Source of the DNA: JANMDR01 sp031409495
GTDB taxonomy: Bacteria; Pseudomonadota; Gammaproteobacteria; Burkholderiales; Usitatibacteraceae
NCBI GenBank assembly: GCA_031409495.1
Contig: JANNXI010000293.1
Span: forward strand, 1-15,764
Reading direction: 5' to 3'
DNA: 15,764 nt
The notes below the pieces were generated by a model that had not been told where the DNA came from, searched no databases, and worked only from the letters and a program-made list of their open reading frames with translations. The position numbers and the translations under genes were made by a program. This document shows, piece after piece, positions 6,739-14,085 of this stretch. How positions within the stretch are numbered: position 1 is the stretch's first letter; every line of letters starts with the position of its first letter.

Positions 6739-8259
6739 ATGATGACTTTTTTTGGGCTTCTTGCCTCTGTTTTGGTGCCGACACTCCTCGGCATGGCGCT
6801 GGTCCGCCTGCAGTTGCGCCAACGCCCGCTTGATGAAGCGCCAGCAGTGCCGCCGAACTGGCCTTTGGTCATCGGCTATGGCGGTGTCATTGGTGCCGTA
6901 GTTGCCACGTTACTCATGCGGCTTTCGTCGCTCGCGGGCATTGCTTGGAATTTTTGGGTGTTAAGTGGCGTCATCCTTGGTCTAGCGATTTTGCTGCATT
7001 TAATCACGCAAAATAATCAACGCGGGGACCTGGCAGCACTTGAGGTTGCACCATTACCAGAGCGCACAACCAAATCGGCTGAACCGTGGCTTCAATGGCT
7101 GTTCTACGGTCTATTAGCTTTACTCGTTTTGCGGTTCATTAATTTGGGTTTCGAAGTAACACAGCGGCCACTCTATCCGTGGGATGCGTGGACGCAATGG
7201 GCGACGAAAGCCAAAGTATTTTTTGACGCAAAAGCGATGGTGTCCTTTGCAACTTTGGATACCTATTTAACGGCAAATGCTGCTGCGGTTTTCACAGATG
7301 CAGCACCTACTTATCCGCCCACGGTTTCGCTACTTCAGGCGTTTAGCGCGTTGAGTATTGGTCGGTTTGATGATGCGCTAGTGAATGTGCCATGGTTGAG
7401 TTGTTGGGTATTTTTGTGCGCAGCGTTTTATGGTCAAGCCCGCCAGTGGGGCATGTCGGCCATCGCCGCGCTGCTGGCAACCTATGTGTTGGGTAGTCTG
7501 CCGTTTGTAAATACGCATGTTGCTTTAGCCGGATATGCTGAATTACACATGGCGACAGTTTTTGGTTTGGGGGCCATTGCGTTTTTTAGTTGGGCTAGCG
7601 GCAGCGGCGACAAGCGGCAGCTTTTTATCGCAATTTTTCTATTGTTAGCGTGCGTCGAAATCAAACGCCCGGGTATTTTTTGGTTATTGTCGGTTGTTCC
7701 CGGCGTATTTGTTTGGTGGCGCCCAAAGGTTGGGCTTATCTTGTTGGCTATTGGCACCGCTATCCTCATCGCCGCAGGTTTCGCATTCGCAAAATCAGGA
7801 ATGACCCTTGCTGGTTTTCGTGTTGGTCAAGATCTCAGTGAGGTTTCGATACCGATTGTACAAAATGTGTTTTTGATGGGAAATTGGAATTTACTGTTTT
7901 TCTTCGGCATTGCCATCGTAGTCTTCTCTTGGCGATCGCTATTTGCGGGCGTGCATGCGGTGTTAACGTCAGTGGTATTTGCGGGCTGTGTGTTCTTATT
8001 TATTGTGTTTTATTTCCGCATTTCAGCCTACGTGTCTGATTTCACAACCATTAACCGCGCGATGGTGCATTTTGTTCCGGTGTTGGTGTTTTATTTTGCT
8101 ACCCTGGCTTGGGCGCGTGTGCAGCAATTGGGCTCGGCCGCCGCTGATAATGAGGAATTTTATCGGGGGCGGATGCAAGAGCCGCGAAGCTCGCCTAAGC
8201 GGCAAAATGCGCAGCAGCGGCTGCCGGCGCTGGCGGACGCAAAATCCACGTCTAGTTGA
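6739..8259 (+). CDS. Polytopic membrane protein, GT-C glycosyltransferase-like
   Basis: A 506-residue integral membrane protein with about ten or more hydrophobic helices. Its most telling feature is the loop after the helix at 119-137: RPLYPWDAWTQWATKAKVFF (143-162), with Asp149 where GT-C enzymes place their catalytic acidic residue. Further conserved-looking spots are YPPTVSLLQ (192-200), GYAELHMA (265-272), EIKRPGIFW (307-315) and TINRAMVHFVPV (437-448) near the end. By analogy with GT39/GT83-type enzymes it may transfer a sugar from a polyprenyl-phosphate donor on the periplasmic face (inference). The ATG at 6739 is chosen because AAGG lies at 6726-6729 and a longer reading would overlap the upstream gene by over 200 bases. 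The final 40 residues are polar, low-complexity and probably cytoplasmic. Its stop overlaps the next start (TGATG). Confidence 0.78.
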   Translation: MMTFFGLLASVLVPTLLGMALVRLQLRQRPLDEAPAVPPNWPLVIGYGGVIGAVVATLLMRLSSLAGIAWNFWVLSGVILGLAILLHLITQNNQRGDLAALEVAPLPERTTKSAEPWLQWLFYGLLALLVLRFINLGFEVTQRPLYPWDAWTQWATKAKVFFDAKAMVSFATLDTYLTANAAAVFTDAAPTYPPTVSLLQAFSALSIGRFDDALVNVPWLSCWVFLCAAFYGQARQWGMSAIAALLATYVLGSLPFVNTHVALAGYAELHMATVFGLGAIAFFSWASGSGDKRQLFIAIFLLLACVEIKRPGIFWLLSVVPGVFVWWRPKVGLILLAIGTAILIAAGFAFAKSGMTLAGFRVGQDLSEVSIPIVQNVFLMGNWNLLFFFGIAIVVFSWRSLFAGVHAVLTSVVFAGCVFLFIVFYFRISAYVSDFTTINRAMVHFVPVLVFYFATLAWARVQQLGSAAADNEEFYRGRMQEPRSSPKRQNAQQRLPALADAKSTSS

Positions 8260-9293
8260 TGAAAATACTGATACTTAAGCGCGACAAACTCGGCGATTTA
8301 CTCCTTACGACTCCCGTATTTCGCGTGCTTCGCAACGCGCTGCCTGAAGCTGAAATTCACTTGCTCGCGCCAGACTACAATGCGTGGGTAGCGAAGGACA
8401 ATGCCATGCTTAATACCCAATGGGTGTACGGCCGCGTGCGCACGGGGAGGCGGGTAAATGTTGGTGCTGCGCTGGCACAGCTAAAGCTGTTTTATACGTT
8501 AAAGCGGCAGCATTTTGATGTGGCCATTGCGGCCGGCGGCGAACCCTCGCCGCGGGCCACGAACCGCCTTTTGCATGTGAATGCGCAACGCACCATCGCC
8601 TATGCGAGTGCCGTCGCCAACAAGCAACAGCAGCGATTAACTGACCCCCAAGCAGAACCATTGTGGTCCGTGCACGAAACCCGAAGACTTGCGAATTTAC
8701 TGCTGCCGCTAGGGATAGCGGCGCCAGAAAAATTACCTCATCCAGAATTTACGCCGCCACAACACGCAACAGCTTTCGCCCAAAATTGGCTTGAAGGCCG
8801 TGGGCTTAAAAGTGGCGGTTTTGTGGTGTTAGGCTTGGGTTCGCGCCGGCGCAAACGCCAGCCCAGTGCCGCGCAAATTTTGCGCTGGGCCGCGTGGTTG
8901 AAGCAGCAGTATCAATTGGATTCGGTATTGCTCTGGACGCCCGGTAAGGCCGATGACCCGTTGTATCCAGGTGACGATGATGTGGCGCAGCCGATTTTAG
9001 ACGCCAACATTAGCTATATTCACGCGTTTCGCGGTGAGCTTATCAATGTGATCGCTATCGTGTTTCAGGCCGCAACGTCAGTGTTTCCAGATAGTGGACT
9101 GATGCATTTTGCAGCAACAAGCCCGGGAGGCGTATTAGGATTGTTTGCCGACACCACCAAAAGTCCGAGCCCCGAGCGTTGGGGGCCGGTGGGTGAATGG
9201 GTAGATTATATTGAGGCCAAAACCACGATCGCAGAAGTCGATGATGCAATCGTAGAGGCGCGTTTGACGGCGCTGCTCAACAAACAGCGCTAA
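8259..9293 (+). CDS. GT9 family (ADP-heptose:LPS heptosyltransferase-like) glycosyltransferase
   Basis: GT-B enzyme of the GT9 family, which normally transfers L-glycero-D-manno-heptose during LPS core synthesis, on the cytoplasmic face. The start KILILKRDKLGDLLLTTPVFRVLR (2-25) contains the conserved Gly12-Asp13. The donor-site motif is PDSGLMHFAAT at 277-287, followed by GVLGLFA. Length 344 is normal. The segment VVLGLGSRRRKRQPSA (189-204) departs from the usual HPGAS-type motif: the common His-Pro is absent and an Arg/Lys run is present, so the donor or acceptor may not be standard heptose. ATG at 8259 is preferred over an in-frame TTG at 8256. It overlaps the previous stop by one base. 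It is the last gene of the rightward operon, with only 26 bases separating it from the convergent DUF4254 gene. Confidence 0.85.
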   Translation: MKILILKRDKLGDLLLTTPVFRVLRNALPEAEIHLLAPDYNAWVAKDNAMLNTQWVYGRVRTGRRVNVGAALAQLKLFYTLKRQHFDVAIAAGGEPSPRATNRLLHVNAQRTIAYASAVANKQQQRLTDPQAEPLWSVHETRRLANLLLPLGIAAPEKLPHPEFTPPQHATAFAQNWLEGRGLKSGGFVVLGLGSRRRKRQPSAAQILRWAAWLKQQYQLDSVLLWTPGKADDPLYPGDDDVAQPILDANISYIHAFRGELINVIAIVFQAATSVFPDSGLMHFAATSPGGVLGLFADTTKSPSPERWGPVGEWVDYIEAKTTIAEVDDAIVEARLTALLNKQR

Positions 9294-9319
9294 CCTTGCG
9301 CCGCGTAAAAAGCAGACAT

Positions 9320-9943
9320 TTAGCGCCGTTTATACAACTGCGGATTAAGCGCCGCGTCGTTATACATCTTGTACTGTCGGTAGCTCTTGTAGCGGCCATG
9401 CCCCGTCACGCAATCGGCGATTAAGCTATCTAAACAGCCCGCTAGGTCGGTGCGTTGTTCGTGCAAATTATGCAGGCGTTCACGGCACTTTTCGCGATGG
9501 CTTTCGTCGACATCGGTGCGCATGGTTTGTGCGGCCATGGCGTTAATTTTTAGCGATAGGATAGATAGTCTGTCCACCATCATGCCAGCGGTTTCAGCGT
9601 GCAGTGGGGCGTGGTGGTTTACGTAAGGCTTGAGCGCTAAAAGCAAAAGATCATCAAAACGCTCAACCGCATCATTGCGGCTTTGATTATAAGAATCAAT
9701 AGCGCGTTTATTGGCCGCAATTTCAGCATCGGCCACATGACGGCGGCGCGCTAAATCTTCCTCATCCCACAGTAGTGAATTATAGCGATGATTGATTTCA
9801 ATCCATTTCCAGCAGCTATGGTCAAACTGCGCGTAACGCGGCGTGAGGGCGCGCGCCCAGTTGGGAACGCGTAAGCATGAATCTTGAAAATTGGTAATTG
9901 GTGCGGCGTAAGCGGCGTCTTGAAATGTGTCAATTATATTCAT
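9320..9943 (-). CDS. DUF4254 family protein
   Basis: A 207-residue soluble, largely alpha-helical protein that fits DUF4254, a family of unknown biochemical function often found beside glycosyltransferases. Recognisable conserved spots are NHRYNSLLWDEEDLAR (51-66), NKRAIDSYNQSRNDAVERFD (78-97), the core ETAGMMVDRLSILSLKI (117-133) and the C-terminal YKMYNDAALNPQLY (191-204). There is no signal peptide or membrane segment. It is the last gene of the leftward operon, starting 4 bases after the GT9 stop with no strong ribosome binding site, so it is probably translated by coupling. Its placement suggests a role in, or regulation of, core glycan assembly, but no activity can be assigned. Confidence 0.85.
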   Translation of the reverse strand: MNIIDTFQDAAYAAPITNFQDSCLRVPNWARALTPRYAQFDHSCWKWIEINHRYNSLLWDEEDLARRRHVADAEIAANKRAIDSYNQSRNDAVERFDDLLLLALKPYVNHHAPLHAETAGMMVDRLSILSLKINAMAAQTMRTDVDESHREKCRERLHNLHEQRTDLAGCLDSLIADCVTGHGRYKSYRQYKMYNDAALNPQLYKRR

Positions 9944-9947
9944 GAAC

Positions 9948-11129
9948 TTAAGTGCTTTGCTTTCTTAATTGCAAAGACAATACTTTATCCCAAACTGCGT
10001 CAAACCCCGCACCCTTTTTGGTATTCTCAGGCATTAATGCCTCAAAAGCCGCATAATTTTGTAACCAATTGAGTGGACGCTTGAAAAGTGAGGTTTGGTA
10101 GCGCTCCGGAAGCTCGCTGAGCACCAGTGGCTGAAATTGGCTTTCGTGGTGTAAAAGAGCCGTTTCTGCATACAGTTTTGTGGGGCCGGCGCCAAACAAA
10201 GTGACGGCTGGCGTTTGGGTTAGGCGCGACAAATGCGCAATGCCCGTATCCGGTGCAATCAAAAATGCAGCATTATTGAGCAAATGCCACATTTGGCCTA
10301 AGTCAAGCTTGCCGACCAAATTGATGTGCGAATCTTCAACGCCACAATTTGCAAGCAAATGCGCTTCATTTTTGCCAGCGCTCCAAACTACTTTGACGCC
10401 AGATGCTGTAATTTTCTGCGCAAGTTTTGCCCAATTTGCGGCCGCCCAGAATTTGCGTGGGTTTGACGCGCCAACATGGAGCACTGAATACGGCCCCACG
10501 CCATTGAGTGCGACCGTGGCGGCCTCGCCCAAGCCGCCGGTAGGTTGTGGCCATGCGCTAAGCAGCGCTGCGTCAGCGCCACCAACTGTCGGCGCCAAGG
10601 AAGCAAAAATATTCGGTAGCGACATCGGTGCATCCGGCCAGCCGCGTTGTTCATCCAAGGGCCAGGTTTTATAGGCATCGCCGCCCGAAAAGCCAATGAT
10701 CCAACGCGCACCACAGGCAGCGGCGTGCCAAGCGTAGCGGTTTTCGCCCGGTAAAATCGCTAAATCGAAGCCGTTTTGTGCTTCCGCGATACGCAATAGG
10801 TTTTCAACTGAGCCGCGACCTTTTGCGTCAAATGGTATCGCTTGCACAGCAAACGGCCGACCACTATAAATTGGCACTTGGCTCCAAGGCATGGCTACAG
10901 TAATGCCCGCATTTGGAAACATGCCGCGAAGCCGCGCCAATAGCGGCGTTAGCATCACCGCATCGCCTAAAAATAGTTGGTGAATCACCAAAATTGAGCG
11001 CACATCTGGTGCTAATTGGCGCTTTTTAAAGCGCAAAAAACGCTGCTGCAGTGCCAAGCCTGCCACCAGCGCTTGACCTTCCTTTAAAAATAGCTGGCCA
11101 TGGCTAGATTCAACGATACCAAAACTCAT
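9948..11129 (-). CDS. GT9 family heptosyltransferase-like protein
   Basis: GT-B enzyme of the ADP-heptose:LPS heptosyltransferase family. Motifs: RSILVIHQLFLGDAVMLTPL (44-63) with Gly55-Asp56, FDLAILPGENRYAW (121-134), SVLHVGASNPRKFWAAANW (215-233) and the donor-site APDTGIAHLSRLTQTPAVTLFGAG (292-315). It is longer than usual (393). About 40 extra residues precede the first beta strand and about 55 follow the donor domain. The C-terminal segment, residues 364-370 (ALMPENT), is encoded by a probable half copy of the palindromic repeat. A true acceptor (inner-core heptose versus outer sugar) cannot be told. Its start overlaps the upstream GT4 stop as ATGA (11126-11129). It is 4 bases from DUF4254. 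Confidence 0.87.
   Translation of the reverse strand: MSFGIVESSHGQLFLKEGQALVAGLALQQRFLRFKKRQLAPDVRSILVIHQLFLGDAVMLTPLLARLRGMFPNAGITVAMPWSQVPIYSGRPFAVQAIPFDAKGRGSVENLLRIAEAQNGFDLAILPGENRYAWHAAACGARWIIGFSGGDAYKTWPLDEQRGWPDAPMSLPNIFASLAPTVGGADAALLSAWPQPTGGLGEAATVALNGVGPYSVLHVGASNPRKFWAAANWAKLAQKITASGVKVVWSAGKNEAHLLANCGVEDSHINLVGKLDLGQMWHLLNNAAFLIAPDTGIAHLSRLTQTPAVTLFGAGPTKLYAETALLHHESQFQPLVLSELPERYQTSLFKRPLNWLQNYAAFEALMPENTKKGAGFDAVWDKVLSLQLRKQST
10020..10042. repeat. Possible half copy of palindromic repeat, with 14-base perfect palindrome
   Basis: On the - strand, 19 bases (attaatgcctgagaatacc, + 10020-10038) match the tandem unit plus left arm of the msbA repeat at 17/19 positions. The match then stops. 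AGGCATTAATGCCT (10029-10042) is a perfect 14-base palindrome. It falls in the poorly conserved C-terminal part of the GT9 gene. The attaat flank is shared only with the msbA site. Confidence 0.35.
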
Positions 11130-12244
11130 ATTGTGGCCGTGCGCTGTGCAGCGCGTGCAAACAAGGCAGTCATCTTATCCACCATAATGGCATCACTAAA
11201 CCGTGATTGCGCACGCGCTAGGGCACCCGCGCACAAGCGCGTGCGTAAGGCGTCATCGCTACGTAATTGGGTGATAGCAGCCGCTATGGCGGCACTATCT
11301 TTAAATGGCACCATTAGGCCGGTTTCATCGTGAGCGACGATTTCATCCACGCTGCCAACCGGTGTGGCGATAACCGCCAAGCCGCAGGCCATGGCCTGCA
11401 TCAGCGCCTGTGGTACACCCTCGTTGGCGTATGAAGGCAGCACAAAACAGTCGAAGGCATTCAACGCAATTTCCACATCATCTAAATTACCGGTCATGGA
11501 AACCCTTGCAGATAGTCCATCGGCATCAATTTTTTGCTGCAATGCAGCCGCTTGGGGGCCGTCTCCAACAATTAAACAATGCACATCGTCTGGCAGGCTT
11601 TCAATGGCATCGAGCAAATAGGTGTGGCCTTTCCAACTGCGCAGCGTTGCGACGATGCCGACAACAAAAATATCGGTTTTAGTGCCAAAAAAACGTTTCC
11701 TTGCCGCATGCCTGGCAGCGTCATCTAGTGGCTTATAGCGCGATAAATCAATACCAGTAGGCACCGATTGCACACGGTTTGGCTGTAACGCCATTTTGCC
11801 TATTAGCTGTTCACGTAGGCGTTCGCCAGTGGTTGCAGTGAGTGCTGTCGCGCGTTGGTAGAGCCAGCGGCTCGCAAAATTATTTGGAATGGGTGACGAA
11901 ATATGCCGCGTACGGACGATTGCGGGCGGGTTTCGTAGCGTTGCGCAGGCGAGAGCTGCCAGCCAACTATCGGTAGAGCTATGGGTATTGATCACATCGA
12001 CGTGATTGGTTTTAAGCCAAGACCGCAGCGCCCATAGGCCCCGAAAACCCTTCTTTTCAATGTCCATGCACACCGTGGAAATGCCTGATTTTCGGGCTTC
12101 TCTGGCAATATTGGATTGCGCCGGCGTAATCAAAATAACGCTGTGACCTCGGTGTAAGGTGCCGCGAATTTCGGTGAGAATCCGAATTTCTTGACCGCCC
12201 CATCCGCAGGATGATTCAGTATGTAAAATTTTTAGCGGCTTCAT
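11126..12244 (-). CDS. GT4 family glycosyltransferase
   Basis: GT-B glycosyltransferase, cytoplasmic, probably acting in LPS core or a related glycan. N-terminal domain: KILHTESSCGWGGQEIRILTE (5-25) with the Gly-Gly-Gln-Glu acceptor loop, INTHSSTDSW (85-94) and RTRHISSPIPNN (111-122). C-terminal donor domain: VGIVATLRSWKGHTYLL (195-211) with Arg202 and Lys205, LIVGDGP (224-230), and YANEGVPQALMQAMACGLAVIAT (272-294). In the latter the usual EX7E pair reads Glu275 and Gln283. A Q variant occurs in some LPS GT4 enzymes, as far as I recall, so loss of activity is not implied. Length 372 is normal. ATGA overlaps join it to msbA upstream and GT9 downstream. Confidence 0.88.
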   Translation of the reverse strand: MKPLKILHTESSCGWGGQEIRILTEIRGTLHRGHSVILITPAQSNIAREARKSGISTVCMDIEKKGFRGLWALRSWLKTNHVDVINTHSSTDSWLAALACATLRNPPAIVRTRHISSPIPNNFASRWLYQRATALTATTGERLREQLIGKMALQPNRVQSVPTGIDLSRYKPLDDAARHAARKRFFGTKTDIFVVGIVATLRSWKGHTYLLDAIESLPDDVHCLIVGDGPQAAALQQKIDADGLSARVSMTGNLDDVEIALNAFDCFVLPSYANEGVPQALMQAMACGLAVIATPVGSVDEIVAHDETGLMVPFKDSAAIAAAITQLRSDDALRTRLCAGALARAQSRFSDAIMVDKMTALFARAAQRTATI

Positions 12245-14070
12245 GTTGCTGTAGCACCCTGAGAAAACTGCATTCGATGCAAATTCGCATAGGCGCCGCC
12301 GCGCGCCAGTAATTCAGCATGCCCACCAATTTCAACAATATTGCCTTGCTCCAGCACCACAATGCGATTAGCGCGTTCAATGGTTGAGAGCCGGTGTGCA
12401 ACAACCAAAGTGGTGCGGTTGAGCATGAGGGTGTCCAGCGCGGCTTGTACAGCGCGCTCGGATTCACTATCAAGGGCTGACGTCGCTTCGTCCAGCAATA
12501 AAATGGGCGCGTCTTTTAAAATTGCGCGGGCAATCGCGATCCGTTGCCGCTGGCCACCAGAAAGCCTAGAGCCATTTTCGCCAATGACGGATTCAAACCC
12601 TTGGGGTAGCTGATTAATAAAATCCAGCGCGTGCGCTGCGGTTGCGGCGGCAATAATGTCACCCATACTTGCGTTGGCGCGACCGCCATAGGCAATGTTT
12701 TGCGCGACGGTGGTATTAAATAGGATAACGTCTTGGCTCACTAGCGCGATTTTCTCTCGCAGGGTGGTGAGCGCAATATTTTCGATTGGCACGTCGTCCA
12801 ATAATATTGTGCCCGAGGTGGGTAAAAAGAAGCGGGGTAGCAAGTTAACTAGGCTTGTTTTACCCCCGCCCGAACCGCCCACAAGGGCAATTGTTTCGCC
12901 CGCGTCAATAGTGAGGCTGATGTTGTTCAAGGCCGGCTTCTGTTGTGCGGGATAGCTGAGACTTAAGTTGCTAAAGCTTAATGTAGCGCCTAAATTTTCG
13001 CCTGAATTAATGCCTGAATTAATGCCTGAAGATACCCGTATTTCGGGCATCTTCAGGCTATTATTGCAATCAGTTTCAATTGGGCTATCAATCAACCCAT
13101 AGACGCTTTCTGCCGCAGCTAAACCACGTTGCAATTGCTCGCTCACACTGCTTAAACCCTTTATTTGCGGCACCAGCGCGCCAGCGGCCACTAAAAAAGG
13201 AATGAGGGCTGCTGCAGTCATGCCAGTACCAAATCGTGGGCTAATGGCTAGATAAACAATAATGGCTATGGCAGTCGCCACGATGATATGCGTGAACGGT
13301 GTGGAGGCCGCCGCCGCTAAACTCTGCTTCATGTTGAGGCTGCGAATTCGCGTGGCGGCGGCATTAAATCGCGCCGCCTCTTGGGCCTGCCCGCCGTAGA
13401 TTCGAATCACCTTTTGTGCCGATAGGGTTTCTTCCAGTACGTCGGTAATTTCTGCATTAGCATGCTGACTTTGGCGACTAATCTTTCGCAAGCGTCGGCC
13501 AAATGCTGTGACAATTAGCGCTAAAATTGGCACGGTGGTAAAGGTAATCAGCGTGAGTTTCCAGTTGATGATGAACATCGAAACTAAAATAGTAATCAGC
13601 GTGGCGCTACCGCGTACCAGCGCGGTAATGCTGGATGTGGCGGCCGATTGCAGCCCCACCACATCGTTGGTAATTTTCGACATCAAGGTGCCGGTAGTGG
13701 TTTCGTCTAGTGCTGAAATTGGCAATTGCAACACCCGCGAATACATCGCATTGCGGCAGTCTAGTATCACCTTATTGCCTACCCATTGCATGCCATAACC
13801 GGCCGCAAACTGCGATACGCCGCTAATAAAAAATATTGTAATGATGCCAACGGCCGCCACTATAGCGTCCCGTTCGCTGCGATCCGTCATTAGCGTTCCC
13901 AGCATGTGGTTCAAAAATAAAACAAACGACCCTTCAACCATACCGCCAATAATCATTGCCATCACGGCGCCAAAAAACGCGAGTCGATAAGGTTTTACTT
14001 GGCCCAATAGCCGCATGTAGAGCTGGCGGCTGTCGGTAACTGCGGTGGATGAAGGTATATATGCAGGCAC
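12241..14070 (-). CDS. msbA: MsbA-type lipid A/core ABC exporter (fused TMD-NBD)
   Basis: Homodimeric ABC transporter that flips core-lipid A across the inner membrane using ATP. The N-terminal half has six membrane helices (about 30-300), with coupling-helix sequence such as LMSKITNDV (129-137). The nucleotide-binding domain shows Walker A GGSGGGKT (398-405), Q-loop Gln446, signature LSGGQ (503-507), Walker B ILLLDE (523-528) and the H-loop His559. At 609 residues it is longer than the usual 570-590. The excess sits in the TMD-NBD linker, where 338-349 come from the 35-base hairpin repeat and 350-357 (INSGINSG) from a 12-base tandem repeat. The start is GTG at 14068-14070, 15 bases after the preceding GT4 stop. 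A later ATG at residue 19 is possible. Other type-I ABC lipid flippases are a less likely identity, given the LPS context. Confidence 0.92.
   Translation of the reverse strand: MPAYIPSSTAVTDSRQLYMRLLGQVKPYRLAFFGAVMAMIIGGMVEGSFVLFLNHMLGTLMTDRSERDAIVAAVGIITIFFISGVSQFAAGYGMQWVGNKVILDCRNAMYSRVLQLPISALDETTTGTLMSKITNDVVGLQSAATSSITALVRGSATLITILVSMFIINWKLTLITFTTVPILALIVTAFGRRLRKISRQSQHANAEITDVLEETLSAQKVIRIYGGQAQEAARFNAAATRIRSLNMKQSLAAAASTPFTHIIVATAIAIIVYLAISPRFGTGMTAAALIPFLVAAGALVPQIKGLSSVSEQLQRGLAAAESVYGLIDSPIETDCNNSLKMPEIRVSSGINSGINSGENLGATLSFSNLSLSYPAQQKPALNNISLTIDAGETIALVGGSGGGKTSLVNLLPRFFLPTSGTILLDDVPIENIALTTLREKIALVSQDVILFNTTVAQNIAYGGRANASMGDIIAAATAAHALDFINQLPQGFESVIGENGSRLSGGQRQRIAIARAILKDAPILLLDEATSALDSESERAVQAALDTLMLNRTTLVVAHRLSTIERANRIVVLEQGNIVEIGGHAELLARGGAYANLHRMQFSQGATAT
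13000..13023. repeat. 12-base tandem duplication in msbA linker
   Basis: The unit gcctgaattaat occurs twice back to back (13000-13011, 13012-13023) and is followed directly by gcctgaa, the first seven bases of the hairpin repeat, giving about 2.6 units. It encodes INSGINSG in MsbA. Because the unit is a multiple of three, copy number can change without a frameshift. Confidence 0.9.
13024..13058. repeat. 35-base palindromic repeat (best copy), hairpin in msbA
   Basis: A near-perfect inverted repeat: 10-base arms gcctgaagat (13024-13033) and atcttcaggc (13049-13058), one A/C mismatch, a further 4 paired bases (cccg/cggg, 13035-13038 and 13044-13047) and a 5-base loop (tattt). It would form a strong stem in RNA or single-stranded DNA. 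There is no T-run, so it is not an intrinsic terminator. It encodes residues 338-349 of MsbA in the linker. Diverged copies lie at 1601, 2327 and 15069. Confidence 0.85.
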
Positions 14071-14085
14071 AGAGTCGCTTAAATA

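Noticed and set aside
8313..8323. cccgtatttcg, an exact 11-base match to the repeat core
   Set aside because: It encodes the TTPVFRVLR helix that is conserved across GT9 enzymes, so normal codon choice explains it, and the match does not extend to the arms.
9287..9326. GCGCTAA...TTAGCGC inverted repeat between the convergent operons, as a bidirectional terminator
   Set aside because: Only 7 paired bases with a 26-base loop and no T-run. It mainly reflects both genes ending in CGC TAA.
10239..10262. tgcccgtatccggtgc, resembling the repeat core
   Set aside because: It encodes the conserved donor-site motif APDTGIAHL of GT9, so the similarity is best taken as coincidence.
12083..12107. gcctgattttcgggc, like the repeat with its middle deleted
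   Set aside because: Matching needs an 11-base deletion and further gaps, so it is too weak to count as a copy.
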